A stretch of DNA of 64,000 bases, taken from the NCBI RefSeq assembly GCF_003255815.1, contig NC_037668.1:86225783-86289782 (forward strand), written 5' to 3'. Below the pieces are notes generated by a model that was not told where the DNA came from, did no database searches, and was given only the letters and a program-made list of their open reading frames with translations. Positions 41,541 to 51,054 of the stretch are shown here, piece by piece (position 1 is the first letter of the stretch; each line of letters opens with the position of its first letter). Made by a program: the position numbers and the translations under genes. Origin of the DNA: Theropithecus gelada (lineage: Eukaryota > Chordata > Mammalia > Primates > Cercopithecidae).

Positions 41541-41997
41541 TGATCTTGGACTAACCAACCAGAGGCAGATCCTGAGACAAGAGCTCAAGTGCAAAATAAT
41601 TTCTGGAGAGGTGCAAAGAGCTTGGGTAACATCAGGAAAATGGCAGCCAGCCAATAATTGCATGATTAAGTCAGCTACTGCAGTGGGTAACTAGTGCTTA
41701 ATCTTTCGGGGAAACTGTGAAAAATAGTGCAAAACACATGCCTTGGAACTATCCCAGTCAAGAGGCAAGGGAATTGGGGCATTTGTACCCTCATTATCTG
41801 TCAGTTGTTGGTTAAAAGCTGCCCCTAGAAGACTGGGCCTGCAATGCACATTGACAAAGTGGGTTCTGGAGGCCCAAACACAGTCCTCCAACAAAGATGC
41901 AGGTGCTGGCCATAGAAAGTGGGGCTGGATCAGATGCAAATACTGAAGGGATCTGAAGGGATAGATGCCAAGAACTCACAATGTCTGCTCTAAGTCC
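41541..41997. mobile_element. About 457-bp insertion inside MIR, family not named
   Basis: Contains ctaaccaaccagaggcagat, cctgagacaagagctcaagt, gcaagggaattggggcattt and agatgcaggtgctggccata. The text looks like an old LTR or DNA transposon family. MIR halves on both sides align continuously without it. Confidence 0.55.
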
Positions 41998-42115
41998 CAG
42001 AGGTTAAGGAACTTGCCCTCCAGCCACACAGCTATTAAGTGACAGAACTGGGATTTAAACCCAGGCAGCCTGGCTCCAGAACCCACTCTATAAATCCACA
42101 CTGTCTGCCTCTCTC
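41998..42115 (-). mobile_element. MIR SINE (antisense), right half
   Basis: cagaggttaaggaacttgcc, cacacagctattaagtgaca, gggatttaaacccaggcagc and ctggctccagaacccactct complete the MIR begun at 41408. Confidence 0.88.
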
Positions 42116-42234
42116 AGTGCTGGCTACATACAGTGTAGCTCTTGTGGTTGTCATTGTTACCATGACTATTGTTTTCTTATTCTACCTCTAGAGATTAAAC
42201 CAAAGGTCAAGTAATCAAGTCATTCTTTCTACCT

Positions 42235-42361
42235 GGTGTTGTGTTGGGAAGAGTGAATTTGGGAATTGGGCTCTTTAGTTCGAGTCCTAACTCTGCCCTG
42301 TCTAGCTAGACAGATCGTTTTTCCTTCTGGCTGTGATTTCCTCAGTTAGAAAAGAGGTGTC
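42235..42361 (+). mobile_element. MIR SINE, left part split by AluY
   Basis: ttagttcgagtcctaactct, ctggctgtgatttcctcagt and tagaaaagaggtgtc are sense MIR-group text. It resumes at 42677. Confidence 0.65.
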
Positions 42362-42662
42362 GGCCGGGCGCGGTGGCTCAAGCTTGTAATCCCAGCACTT
42401 TGGGAGGCCGAGACGGGCGGATCACGAGGTCGGGAGATCGAGACCATCCTGGCTAACACGGTGAAACCCCGTCTCTACTAAAAAATACAAAAAACTAGCC
42501 GGGCGAGGTGGCGGGCGCCTGTAGTCCCAGCTACTCCGGAGGCTGAGGCAGGAGAATGGCGTGAACCCGGGAGGCGGAGCTTGCAGTGAGCTGAGATCCG
42601 GCCACAGCACTCCAGCCTGGGCGACAGAGCGAGACTCCGTCTCAAAAAAAAAAAAAAAAAAA
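42362..42662 (+). mobile_element. AluY, full length, Old World monkey-type
   Basis: Starts ggccgggcgcggtggctcaa and is complete with both arms and a pure A tail. Diagnostic positions: ctcaagcttgtaatccc, ctagccgggcgaggtggcgg and gagctgagatccggccac, which I recall from macaque/baboon AluY subfamilies rather than human AluY. The flanking 14-bp duplication agaaaagaggtgtc lies at 42348-42361 and 42663-42676. The low divergence makes it the youngest element here. Confidence 0.95.
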
Positions 42663-42676
42663 AGAAAAGAGGTGTC

Positions 42677-42725
42677 AGATTGGATGATCTCTAAGGAAGT
42701 TTCTGTGTCTGACATTTCTCTCATA
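42677..42725 (+). mobile_element. MIR SINE, right part after AluY
   Basis: agattggatgatctctaagg and aagtttctgtgtctgacatt continue the MIR-type element of 42235-42361. Confidence 0.55.
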
Positions 42726-42729
42726 TGGT

Positions 42730-43165
42730 TTTCCTACCAGCGTGCAAAATGTCCTCCTGGTAAGTCCCGGTCAGTGGGTGTCTCCGGCTTGACCGTCTCC
42801 GCCCCTTTAGACGGCCAGTTTCTGATTAAGCAGGACTGACGGTAATTTATGTACTTACAAAATCTCCTCATTGGGAACAAGAGGAAATTAAATTGCTCAC
42901 TGGAGTCGGTAACAGATGGTTGGCTCCATCTTCTTTCTGACTGGGACCCCCCCCAGAGAGAGTAATTGAGGGCATCCTGTCACACGAAAGAGACCGAGGG
43001 GGCAAGGGAGGCTGAGGGATGGTCGGGAGGCCTCTCTCCAGCACATCACTCATTCTGATGTCTCCCCATTTCTCAGTGAAGGAGAAAATCAAATAACACC
43101 CGGAAGGAACTAAGCGATTTGTAAATAGGGCACACTGGGGTGCCTCCAGCTTTTTCATTCTACTT
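42730..43165. other. Unique block with raised CpG
   Basis: No repeat recognised. CpGs cluster at 42767-42842 (ggtgtctccggcttgaccgt, ctccgcccctttagacggcc) and AT-rich aggaaattaaattgctcact follows. Not a CpG island by length. Regulatory use is a guess. Confidence 0.42.
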
Positions 43166-43168
43166 TAT

Positions 43169-43250
43169 TTATTGTGTGTGCGTGTGTGCATGTACGTGTG
43201 TGTGAATGTGCATGCATGTGCACGTATGTGTGCATGAATGCATGTGTGAA
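43169..43250. repeat. Degenerate alternating purine-pyrimidine tract
   Basis: attgtgtgtgcgtgtgtgca, catgtacgtgtgtgtgaatg and catgcatgtgcacgtatgtg. About 80 bases of mostly alternating bases, potentially Z-DNA-forming. Confidence 0.88.
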
Positions 43251-43254
43251 CCCT

Positions 43255-43665
43255 CAAACCCAAGTTGGAGGTTTCCCAAGCATCCGACCCAGGAAACAAC
43301 TTGGCCAGTTTCAAGGGAACCCCTGGATGGACCTGGAGGCTGACTGAGCCCTGCTCATTCATGCACATGCTGGCCCCCCTCCAAAACCTCCAGAATGCTA
43401 GTTTTAATCAGGAGCTAATACGAGATGTCTTATTATTGCTCAGCTGAGGGAGAGAGCGGTAAGAGATTGAAATCTGCATCAACTCTGCAAACAAACATCC
43501 ACACGCAAAACTCCACTGTGCCTCCTGAAACCTTCTTATTCTTTCCCTAAGTATCCCTTCAGGCCTCTTAGCCAAATGCCCAGTAGAGTGTTAGGACCTC
43601 TCTTTGATGTCAAATTCCAAAAAGACTTTTTTTGAGGAGATGTCAAAGAAGTATAATTTGGAACA
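43255..43665. other. No repeat recognised
   Basis: Includes atgctagttttaatcaggag, cttattattgctcagctgag and aaatctgcatcaactctgca; apparently unique sequence, with no gene seen. Confidence 0.4.
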
Positions 43666-43667
43666 TC

Positions 43668-43790
43668 AAAAAACAATAAACTCAGAAAAACCTGGGTTTA
43701 AATTCTTGCTCTGCCACTGACAAGCTGTGTGTCCTTGGGCAAGTCGCTTATCCTCTCTGACCTCTCTTTTGAACTTTAAAATGGGAATAT
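43668..43790 (+). mobile_element. MIR SINE, left part split by an Alu monomer
   Basis: cctgggtttaaattcttgct, ctgccactgacaagctgtgt, ccttgggcaagtcgcttatc and ctctctgacctctcttttga are sense MIR. Confidence 0.85.
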
Positions 43791-43955
43791 GGGCCTGGCA
43801 TTGTGGCTCCCTCCTGTAATCCCAGCACTTTGGGAGGGCAGGGCAGGAGGATCACTTTAGCCTGGGAGGCTGAGGCTGCAGTAAGCTGTGTTCACGCCAT
43901 TGCACTCCAGTCTGGGCAAGAGAGTGAGACTCTGTCTCAAAAATAAACAAAATAA
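43791..43955 (+). mobile_element. Alu monomer (FRAM-like or internally deleted AluJ)
   Basis: gggcctggcattgtggctcc, tgtaatcccagcactttggg, cctgggaggctgaggctgca and ccattgcactccagtctggg form one right-arm-type unit of about 160 bp with an A-rich tail. Sequence near aatgggaata (43780s) recurs as aatggaata after the tail. Confidence 0.85.
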
Positions 43956-43956
43956 A

Positions 43957-44068
43957 ATACGAATGGAATACAGACATCTTATTTTGAGGATTCTAGGAGA
44001 CAGTATATGTAAGGCAGCCAACCGAGAGCTTGGAAAACTGCAGATGCTTAATAAATGTTTGTTCTAAG
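43957..44068 (+). mobile_element. MIR SINE, right part
   Basis: gaggattctaggagacagta, tatatgtaaggcagccaacc and gatgcttaataaatgtttgt are the MIR 3' part. Confidence 0.72.
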
Positions 44069-44329
44069 AACCACAGAAGCCAATTTTGAAGAAATCTTTG
44101 AAGTCACTTCCAGATTTACCAATCACTGGATTACAGACTGACAAGGCAGAATTTAGGTACATCCAGCCCCTGCCTCTTCCTGTTCCTCCTTAGTGACAAA
44201 TGGTGGATCAGCTCCCCCATCACCTATACCCCTCAACACATACTCACACATGCTTTTCCCTCATACCATGGGTCCAGCAGATAATTTACACCCCTTCCAG
44301 TCCACAACTTAGTTTGAGTTGGACAATGC

Positions 44330-44775
44330 CAGCCTCTCACAGTACAGGAGGCTTCCAATAATAACATCTCCTAAATAGTTAATGTGACAAGAGTGTTAGA
44401 GCTTTAAACATAGGAAAAATATATCACCTATCATTACACTGCCCTAATGTCAAATCTTTATTCCATTAGCAAACAAACTTTTACATTATCGTCAAGGCTT
44501 TTTGTTCACTTAAGATTTGGTAGTCTTTGGACTAGACCCTGGAATAGACAAAGAGCATTAGTGGAAAAACTGGCAAAATCCAAATAAAGTCTGGATTTTA
44601 GTTAATAGTAATGTACCAATGTTAATTCCCTGGTTTTGACAAGTGTACCGTTGCAAGACATTAACCTTGAGGAAATTCAGGCAAAGGGTAGGTGGAAACT
44701 CCCTGTACTATCTTTGCAACCTTTCTGCAAATCTAGGTATTCTTAAAATTAAAAGGTCACTTTATAAAGAGCAAA
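44330..44775 (+). mobile_element. Old L1 3' UTR (L1ME/L1M-type)
   Basis: agtctggattttagttaata, gtaatgtaccaatgttaatt, cctggttttgacaagtgtac and ctgtactatctttgcaacct, ending in ttaaaattaaaagg. Confidence 0.8.
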
Positions 44776-44944
44776 GTATAAAATAGTGTAGGTTGTATGT
44801 AATACTTGTGTAAATAAATGAGCAATCATGTTTACTCTTCTAAAAAGAAACTAATAATCAACACATTGTTTAAACATCGTAATTACAGTTCCCATTTTTG
44901 TTGCTCAATAATAGTTCATCCTAAAATATCAAATTTCTATTTTT

Positions 44945-45120
44945 TCTAACTCTGCCACTACTTACTAACTGTAAACATTTACTTCACCTTTTTTGCCTCT
45001 ATTTCCACATCTGTAAAATGAAGATTATAATAATGTCCAGATCGGATGCTTTTGTGAAGATTAAATGAGATAATGCAGTCCCTAGTGAAGAGTAACTGCT
45101 GACTTGTTGTTATTACTCTC
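44945..45120 (+). mobile_element. MIR SINE
   Basis: tctgccactacttactaact, tttccacatctgtaaaatga and gtgaagattaaatgagataa are sense MIR. Confidence 0.75.
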
Positions 45121-45297
45121 ATTCTCCTGTCTTGGTTCTTACTCAAACTCCAGTATTAAGCCCGATGTGATGTTGAAGAAATTGCTCAGCATCCCTGGAA
45201 TTTGGTTCCTCACATGTTAATCAAAATTGTCTTTTGAGCAACATATAAGGAACCTTGGTATTCACTGTCATACTGTGCTAGAGAACAAGTAAAGCAG

Positions 45298-45545
45298 GAG
45301 AAATAAAAATAGCCAACCTTAGAGCTTACTGTGTGCCAAACTGTTACAAGAGTCTTACAAGCATTACTCATATAATCTTCACATCAACAGTATAGGGTAG
45401 GAATTCTCCCTTATAGAGATAAGACTACGAAGGCTCAGAGATGTTAAGCAACTTGCCTAGGGGCACACAGCCTTTCATGTCAGAGCTGGACTTGAACTAG
45501 GTGGTCTGACTCCGGATTTGGTGCTCTTAACCCTCCTGAGCAGAG
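45298..45545 (-). mobile_element. MIR SINE (antisense), near full length
   Basis: gcttactgtgtgccaaactg, attactcatataatcttcac, gctcagagatgttaagcaac, ttgcctaggggcacacagcc and ggtgctcttaaccctcctga. Confidence 0.9.
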
Positions 45546-45559
45546 ACAGCTATGATCTG

Positions 45560-45800
45560 TTGGCACCCCAACTCTCACAGCAGCTGAGGAGTGTGTCCCA
45601 GCCAGCAAAAATGATAAGGGAAAGGCACCATCCGCATTTACTGCAAGGAAGATGAAGAACTGCACCCTGATTCTTGCATGTTTCTGCCCCGAAGTGAGGC
45701 ACAGCTCTTGCACTCACATTTCATTGGTCGAAACAAATCACCTGGTCATGGCTGAGATCAAAGGCTCTGGGCACAGAAAGAAGAAAACTATAAATACTGA
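45560..45800. mobile_element. Possible old LTR-like fragment
   Basis: catttcattggtcgaaacaa, atcacctggtcatggctgag and ggctctgggcacagaaagaa resemble text common in old LTR families. No edges are clear. Confidence 0.3.
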
Positions 45801-45899
45801 TGAGTAGCACTAATGTTAGATGATCATTATTAATGCAAAGGGGTTTTCTTAGAAGGCCAGAAGCACTTTGTTTATATCGAAATGGCAGTTCATCAAATA

Positions 45900-46000
45900 A
45901 TGAGTGTTACTGTATTAATAATATGTATCTTATGTATGCATTATATATAAGCATATGATATATACATATTATATAAAATGGCAATAATAATTATTGTTGG
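45900..46000. repeat. AT-rich low-complexity tract
   Basis: tgtattaataatatgtatct, gcattatatataagcatatg and atatatacatattatataaa. Confidence 0.75.
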
Positions 46001-46044
46001 TTGTGTTTTTAGCAATTTTAACAAATAACCTTCTACCCCAAATA

Positions 46045-46088
46045 TATATCAGCTCCACTACTTGCTAATTGTATGATTTTCTACCTTG
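46045..46088 (+). mobile_element. MIR SINE, left part split by a MITE
   Basis: tcagctccactacttgctaa and ttgtatgattttctaccttg; the MIR is interrupted exactly after ctaccttg. Confidence 0.72.
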
Positions 46089-46178
46089 ACCAACCATCCC
46101 AGGTTCCCTGGGGCTAAGGGATTGCCCACGATGTGGGACTTTTGGTCCTGGGCAAACCATGACAACCGGTCACCCTAC
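46089..46178 (+). mobile_element. 90-bp hAT-like MITE with perfect 8-bp duplication
   Basis: accaaccatcccaggttccc to gacaaccggtcaccctac. The 8-mer ctaccttg flanks it at 46081-46088 and 46179-46186, and MIR reads through when it is removed. An 8-bp duplication fits the hAT superfamily. The 5' 'agggtg' expected from the right end is missing. No family name is offered. Confidence 0.75.
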
Positions 46179-46186
46179 CTACCTTG

Positions 46187-46330
46187 GCAAGCCTCTTAAC
46201 CTACTAAGCCCCATGTTTTACATTTGTCAGATGGAAGATAACCAAGTCTACTTTTTTGGTGGTTAAATGTATATGTAAACACATGGCACAATTTCTTGTG
46301 CATGGTAAATTCATTAAATTCTGACTATAT
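46187..46330 (+). mobile_element. MIR SINE, right part after the MITE
   Basis: gcaagcctcttaacctacta, agccccatgttttacatttg and cttgtgcatggtaaattcat complete the MIR. Confidence 0.75.
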
Positions 46331-46374
46331 TAGTAGCAGTAGTATAAAGTTCCCAGTAATTGGATGAAATAAAT

Positions 46375-46470
46375 ATCAATATTCCTACCTTACAGAGGAA
46401 GACATTAAAACCCCCGCAGATTATGAGACTCGCCTGAGTACATAAGCCCACTGCAAGCCTGCTCTTTGGT
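46375..46470 (-). mobile_element. MIR SINE fragment (antisense)
   Basis: ttcctaccttacagaggaag, attatgagactcgcctgagt and acataagcccactgcaagcc follow antisense MIR. Confidence 0.5.
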
Positions 46471-46474
46471 TCTG

Positions 46475-46860
46475 CAGAGGCCAGGCACTGCCCTCCGGCC
46501 CCACCCCGCCTAGGGCCCTGCCTAGCAGCAGGAAGCTGCTCTTGGGCTGAGGCCTTCTCTGGCCGGGAGGAAGTGCTGTCCTGCGGCATCCCAGTGGCTC
46601 CCCTCTGTGATTTACGCTTCCCATGTGAACTTACGCAGGCACTCCTGTTCTTGCATCCGTGAAAAATGCTTCTTGCTGGAGGATTTAGAAACCTGGATAT
46701 GTGGCGAGAGATGTGCTCTGAAAAACCTCTTCTGGAGAAATAGGGGCTTTCCTTCAGGGAGTGACAAACTCGTTTCCCTAAAGGAATACTCATCCCTTGT
46801 ACTTAGGAAGCGCGTGGTATCTGATAAAGGCTTTCCATAGGAATCACTCCACTTGTTATT
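46475..46860. other. Unique stretch, GC-rich at left
   Basis: ctccggccccaccccgccta and gaggccttctctggccggga are GC-rich; no repeat or domain recognised. The overlapping frames at 46314-46793 (-) and 46607-46840 (+) are opposed shadows without support. Confidence 0.45.
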
Positions 46861-46864
46861 CCCA

Positions 46865-46955
46865 AAAAACATAAGAGAAAGCAGACTTCATCACCTCCAT
46901 TCCCCAGAGACAGAAAGTCAGGCTCAAGGAGCTGAAGCAACCCAGAGAACACGTC
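46865..46955 (-). mobile_element. MIR SINE fragment (antisense)
   Basis: tccattccccagagacagaa and ctcaaggagctgaagcaacc are antisense MIR. Confidence 0.5.
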
Positions 46956-47033
46956 TCCGGCCTGGCAGAGGTCTCTCTGCCATAATAAGATTTTCAGATG
47001 GCACTTCAGAAGTCATGGTCTATTAGGGCAAGC

Positions 47034-47133
47034 AACCACTCTGATTTGCTCAGGACTGTCTTGATTTTAGAACTTGAAAGTCACCCATCACAGGACCATC
47101 CCCGGTTATGGACAACCAGTATGGCTTCCCTAG
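47034..47133 (-). mobile_element. Second, inverted copy of the hAT-like MITE
   Basis: tagggcaagcaaccactctg, atttgctcaggactgtcttg, tgaaagtcacccatcacagg and ccggttatggacaaccagta with a ccctag end. It aligns as the reverse complement of the family at 46089 and has inverted tagggc/ccctag-type ends. Confidence 0.5.
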
Positions 47134-47149
47134 TTACTCTTAACCATCT

Positions 47150-47380
47150 CTTTTATACCATTATTTAAATTTATATATATATCTTATGCTCCTCATTGTA
47201 GACTCACCACAGGAATAAAAAAGAAATTAATTGGGAAATTGATTTTGTCTTATCCACTAGACTGTAAGCTTCATGCAGGCATTGGCCAAATCTGTGTCCG
47301 CTGCTCCCGGCCCATTATGTTATACAAAGGAGTCTCTCAATATATCTTTCTCTATTAAATGAATGAATGAATAAATTTCT
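47150..47380 (+). mobile_element. L2 LINE 3' UTR
   Basis: tatccactagactgtaagct, tcatgcaggcattggccaaa and attaaatgaatgaatgaata are the L2 3' end. Confidence 0.75.
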
Positions 47381-47479
47381 CAGTAAATATTAGATAAGAA
47401 TAGCTAGTAACCACTCTTGCTCACATCAGCATTTCCTAAAATATCTTCCTTCCACAAGCTGTTAATATTAATTTTTTTT

Positions 47480-48480
47480 AAATAAGGGTTTCCTTGGTGA
47501 AATAAACACCATAACACTGGTTTAGACAAAGCCAATTGATTTATTTATAATGCAGGGGCCTTCATATTTACTGAGCAAAGTACAGTCAAAAGGGCTGGAG
47601 GTGGGGTGGTGGACAAGTAAGTGCACGCTATTCTCCAAGAACAGTAATTTAACCATGAACCCTTTTAGCAAAGGGCATTTGAGAGACTTGTGCTCTGCCA
47701 AACATCTTCTGAGAAATGCTGGACTAGATAACTAACCATGTGTACTCTCTGCTGCCAACTCCATTTCCTTTGAGCCTGTAATTATTATTGTTGTTATCAA
47801 TGCCATCCTTGTTGTTCCTTGTCAATGGATAAGAGAGAACTAAGGATAAGCTCTGCCTCTCTCCCTGTAAGCTCTAACTCTCCAAACTCCCATACTTTCT
47901 CCCTCCAAGGCAAACTAATGTGTCATAAAAATAAATTACCATGGTGTGCTGGCTTGTTTCCGAAATACTCCTGAGGGATGTCAAGCTGTTCCAGTTTATT
48001 CTTCCCCAAACCCTCATATCACCTTCTATTCATGATCCTCATGGTCCCTACTGAACAGTGGAAGGAAACTCTTTGGACATCCTATTAGGATGGTGATGGT
48101 GGCAAAATTGCTGTTATCTTACTAGCTGAGAGCTGAGTGCTCAGTGACCAGGTGGCCAGATTCCTCCATGGCTCAGCAACCTCCCTGGCCATTATTCACA
48201 AGTACTGACTAATCAGTCACCTAGAGCCTGCAGAAGAAGAAAAATCAAAGAAGGGGTTTGCTTAGCTGTCATGAATGCTAAAAGAATAGTAGCAAGGGGT
48301 GGCAGGAATTGTACCAGCTCCTGAGGGGATGAAATAATGGTGCATTTCAAAGTACATTTAAAGTTGTTTTGAAATACATCAGCCAATGATTGGGTACAAA
48401 GTCATCTGTCAACATGAAAAAAAGGAGAGAGTTGATCAACTTTCAGTCTCAGAAAGGACACAAAGATAAACTTTCCTGCT
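47480..48480. other. No feature confidently recognised
   Basis: The part ending tctgagaaatgctggactag near 47725 may be a decayed hAT element, as its end resembles their 'gagaacactg' terminus. Nothing else can be supported here. Confidence 0.35.
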
Positions 48481-48514
48481 ATGTACCAGTTTTTTTTTTC
48501 TACTGATATTCACC

Positions 48515-48865
48515 TATTAATTTTATTCTTTAACAAATATTTAAGAATCAATTATATGTTGGGCACTATTCTAGCCACAAGAGACACAGTGGTCATCAAA
48601 AGAAACACTGCCAGCCTTCCCAGAGCTTATAGATTAGTAAGGGAGAGTGTGAATAACCAGATAAACAAATGCTTGTAAGTGCTATGAAAGAAAAGAAGGA
48701 ACGATACATTGTGCTAATGGCAAATGTGTGACAGAACAATGTGAGCTTGGATGAAGAATCAGGGAAGACTTGCTTGAGGAGGTGACATTTGGACTGAGAT
48801 CTAAAAGATGAGCAGAAAGTCTCTTATTTGAACATGGCAAGATAGGTATTCTAATACCATATATC
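48515..48865 (-). mobile_element. L2 LINE 3' region (antisense)
   Basis: ttatatgttgggcactattc, caagagacacagtggtcatc, gcttgtaagtgctatgaaag and gaggaggtgacatttggact are antisense L2. Confidence 0.85.
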
Positions 48866-48959
48866 AAAATAAAAAAAAAAAAGGTCATATGCAATAAGAA
48901 GACTGGAGGAGGCAGAGTTTCAGGGTTAAATGGCTTAACAATGTTATCGAGAACTAGTT

Positions 48960-49315
48960 TTCTCATTAATCTACCCTGCCATTCCCCTGAGGGTACGGCA
49001 TGTCCTTTTGGTCTGCCACATGCAGCCTCATGCAATGGCTACCACAGCTCCAGGCATCACATAAGATGACAACATTCTGGGGCAGAAAAGTATGTGTTTC
49101 TTTCCCTGAGGCTCCTTTTTCTTTTGCAGAAATACTTTCCCTATGTCTTCCAGCAAACATATCCCTCATGCCTCATTGGCCAGAATTTCAACACATGCAC
49201 ATTCCTAAAGCACTTGTTGGCAAAATAAAGGAATTACCATGATTGGCTTAGATCAAGATTAACCCACTGGGGGCTTCAACCTCCTCCCCAGAAGTGTGTG
49301 ATTACTTGATATCTA
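48960..49315. mobile_element. Ancient interspersed repeat, family not named
   Basis: aatctaccctgccattcccc, gcctcattggccagaatttc, ttggcaaaataaaggaatta and ccatgattggcttagatcaa belong to the same style of family as 950-1600. Confidence 0.4.
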
Positions 49316-49337
49316 TATAAAAATAGAGTTTTGTTAG

Positions 49338-49378
49338 GTAGACACATAGATAGGTAGATAACAGAAGGTAGATAACAG
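49338..49378. repeat. Degenerate (GATA)n
   Basis: gacacatagataggtagata, then acagaaggtagataacagaa. A short imperfect tetranucleotide tract. Confidence 0.7.
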
Positions 49379-49394
49379 AAATTTTGCCCGTGAT

Positions 49395-49512
49395 CAATTT
49401 TACAATTAGAAAACTGAGATCAAAGAGTTGCACAACTTGCCTCACACAATTTTGAATTGGAGCACAGATGAATCTGACCCCAGTTTGTGCTTTTCTCTTT
49501 ATACTGAAGCAT
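49395..49512 (-). mobile_element. MIR SINE (antisense)
   Basis: caattttacaattagaaaac, tgagatcaaagagttgcaca and acttgcctcacacaattttg are antisense MIR. Confidence 0.6.
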
Positions 49513-49514
49513 GC

Positions 49515-50035
49515 AATGAGGATCAGATCCACAGGGAACTGATTCTGTGCTCCAAGATGGGGGGCTGGCCCTGGTGTTGAGCTTGCAGGTGAAGGAGCTC
49601 CAATTACAGGAGGAAACAAAAGGCTAGGAGCAGCAAGAGCCCAGTACATTTTCAAGCGAAAAATTTGGGGACAGGGGACACAAGCACAAGAAACTATAAC
49701 TAGGGATCCCATTAATGTCTCAGAAATACGGGGAAAATCCCAGCTACTGGAATCCAGGCTCTGGTAGGCAGACTAAGGGAATGAGTAAAATGCTTGCATT
49801 CCTTCCCGTCTCACCAATGAACTGCACAGCTGCCTCAGCTGTGAGGACAGCAGGGCTAAAGAATGTGAGAGTAGGGCAGATTATGAGAACAGTTCAAAGG
49901 TAGTCCATTCACATTTACAGAGTAGAGAAAAAAATAGAATCAATCAAAAGAAAGTGGAAGAAATAATCATTGAGGTAGAAAAAAATGGAAATAGTGTAGA
50001 AGGCAGAACAAAATTTTCATAGCAAAGGGATGGTC
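49515..50035. other. No feature recognised
   Basis: A-rich at the right (gaagaaataatcattgaggt); no repeat or gene supported. Confidence 0.4.
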
Positions 50036-50039
50036 AAAC

Positions 50040-50118
50040 CAAGGTCTGGCATAGAATATGAGTGGGATACACTTGGATACATCCATGAATGCATGAATGA
50101 ATAAATGGTTGAATGAAT
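50040..50118 (+). mobile_element. L2 LINE 3' end
   Basis: aaggtctggcatagaatatg and gcatgaatgaataaatggtt are a minimal L2 terminus. Confidence 0.5.
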
Positions 50119-50129
50119 TGGCCAAGCAC

Positions 50130-50600
50130 AGAGGAAGGGCCAGAGAGGCTGTAGTACCTACATATACAATGGGAATGAATCTTAGCTCCCAGGGGTTGGA
50201 ATCGATGAGAAAAGAGACAGATGAAATGCTCTTGAGGATAACTGGTCAATCTCAGGTCTTGGGTCCTCTTGGACATGAACATGGGTGGGAGCCAGGTTAC
50301 CCCCACCCTTTTTCAGATGCAGCTGCAAAGTCAGGCTCTGCTGCCTTTCTGCCCTTCATAGATGATGTGCATGTCCTCTGACAAACTGGCCAGGGTCCTT
50401 GAAACAAAGCCGACACTACTGCAAATAACAGAAAACCAAGCAGATGGAACCTCCCAGGATGGGTGAGAACAGGATAGGACAGACCAACCACCAAATGTAA
50501 ATTTTCTAAACTCAGGGATGACCTTGGAGGAGTCCTCGTGCTCCAGTCTAGGATTGTGTTCAGTCACACCCCTGTCCTGAAATCTCAGGAAGGCCTAGGT
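50130..50600. other. No feature recognised
   Basis: Opposed open frames (50034-50567) have no domain or codon support; no repeat is called. Confidence 0.4.
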
Positions 50601-50604
50601 CGGA

Positions 50605-50950
50605 GGTAAGACACCACTTCTTCAAACATGCCCCCTTGATTTCCTAATCCAGTGTCTCAGTGCATGCTGTCCTTCCAAAGTGAAATGCTTGCCTACCCCA
50701 CATTGATTTGTCCCCAAAGGAGACAACTCCCTGAAGCCAGGATGTTTTCTTACAGATCCCCTCATTTAAGGCAGCTGCGGCTTCCATATATCATAGCAGT
50801 CATTCCACTGTCTTTACATCTGATAATTCGTCTGTTTTCCTTCTAGCCCAAGAATTTTTTTGAGATAGGAACTATATTTCATGTCTGTATCTGCAGTGAC
50901 TAGCATAACACCTCATTATGTGGTCAAATCAGGGGTATTGATTGACATAT
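50605..50950 (+). mobile_element. L2-type LINE 3' UTR
   Basis: tccttctagcccaagaattt, gagataggaactatatttca and tctgcagtgactagcataac with aacacctcattatgtggtca resemble an L2 3' UTR. Confidence 0.58.
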
Positions 50951-51054
50951 ATATGATTTTATGAGCAGGTATATAATAATGCATAAAAGAATGAGGGATA
51001 TGTGAATGAGTGAATGGGAGTGACATAATTGGAGAGTAAAAAATAAATAAGGGG

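Noticed and set aside
46314..46793. 159-aa antisense frame overlapping a 77-aa sense frame
   Set aside because: It includes antisense MIR at one end and shows no protein-like features; overlapping open frames on both strands argue for chance.
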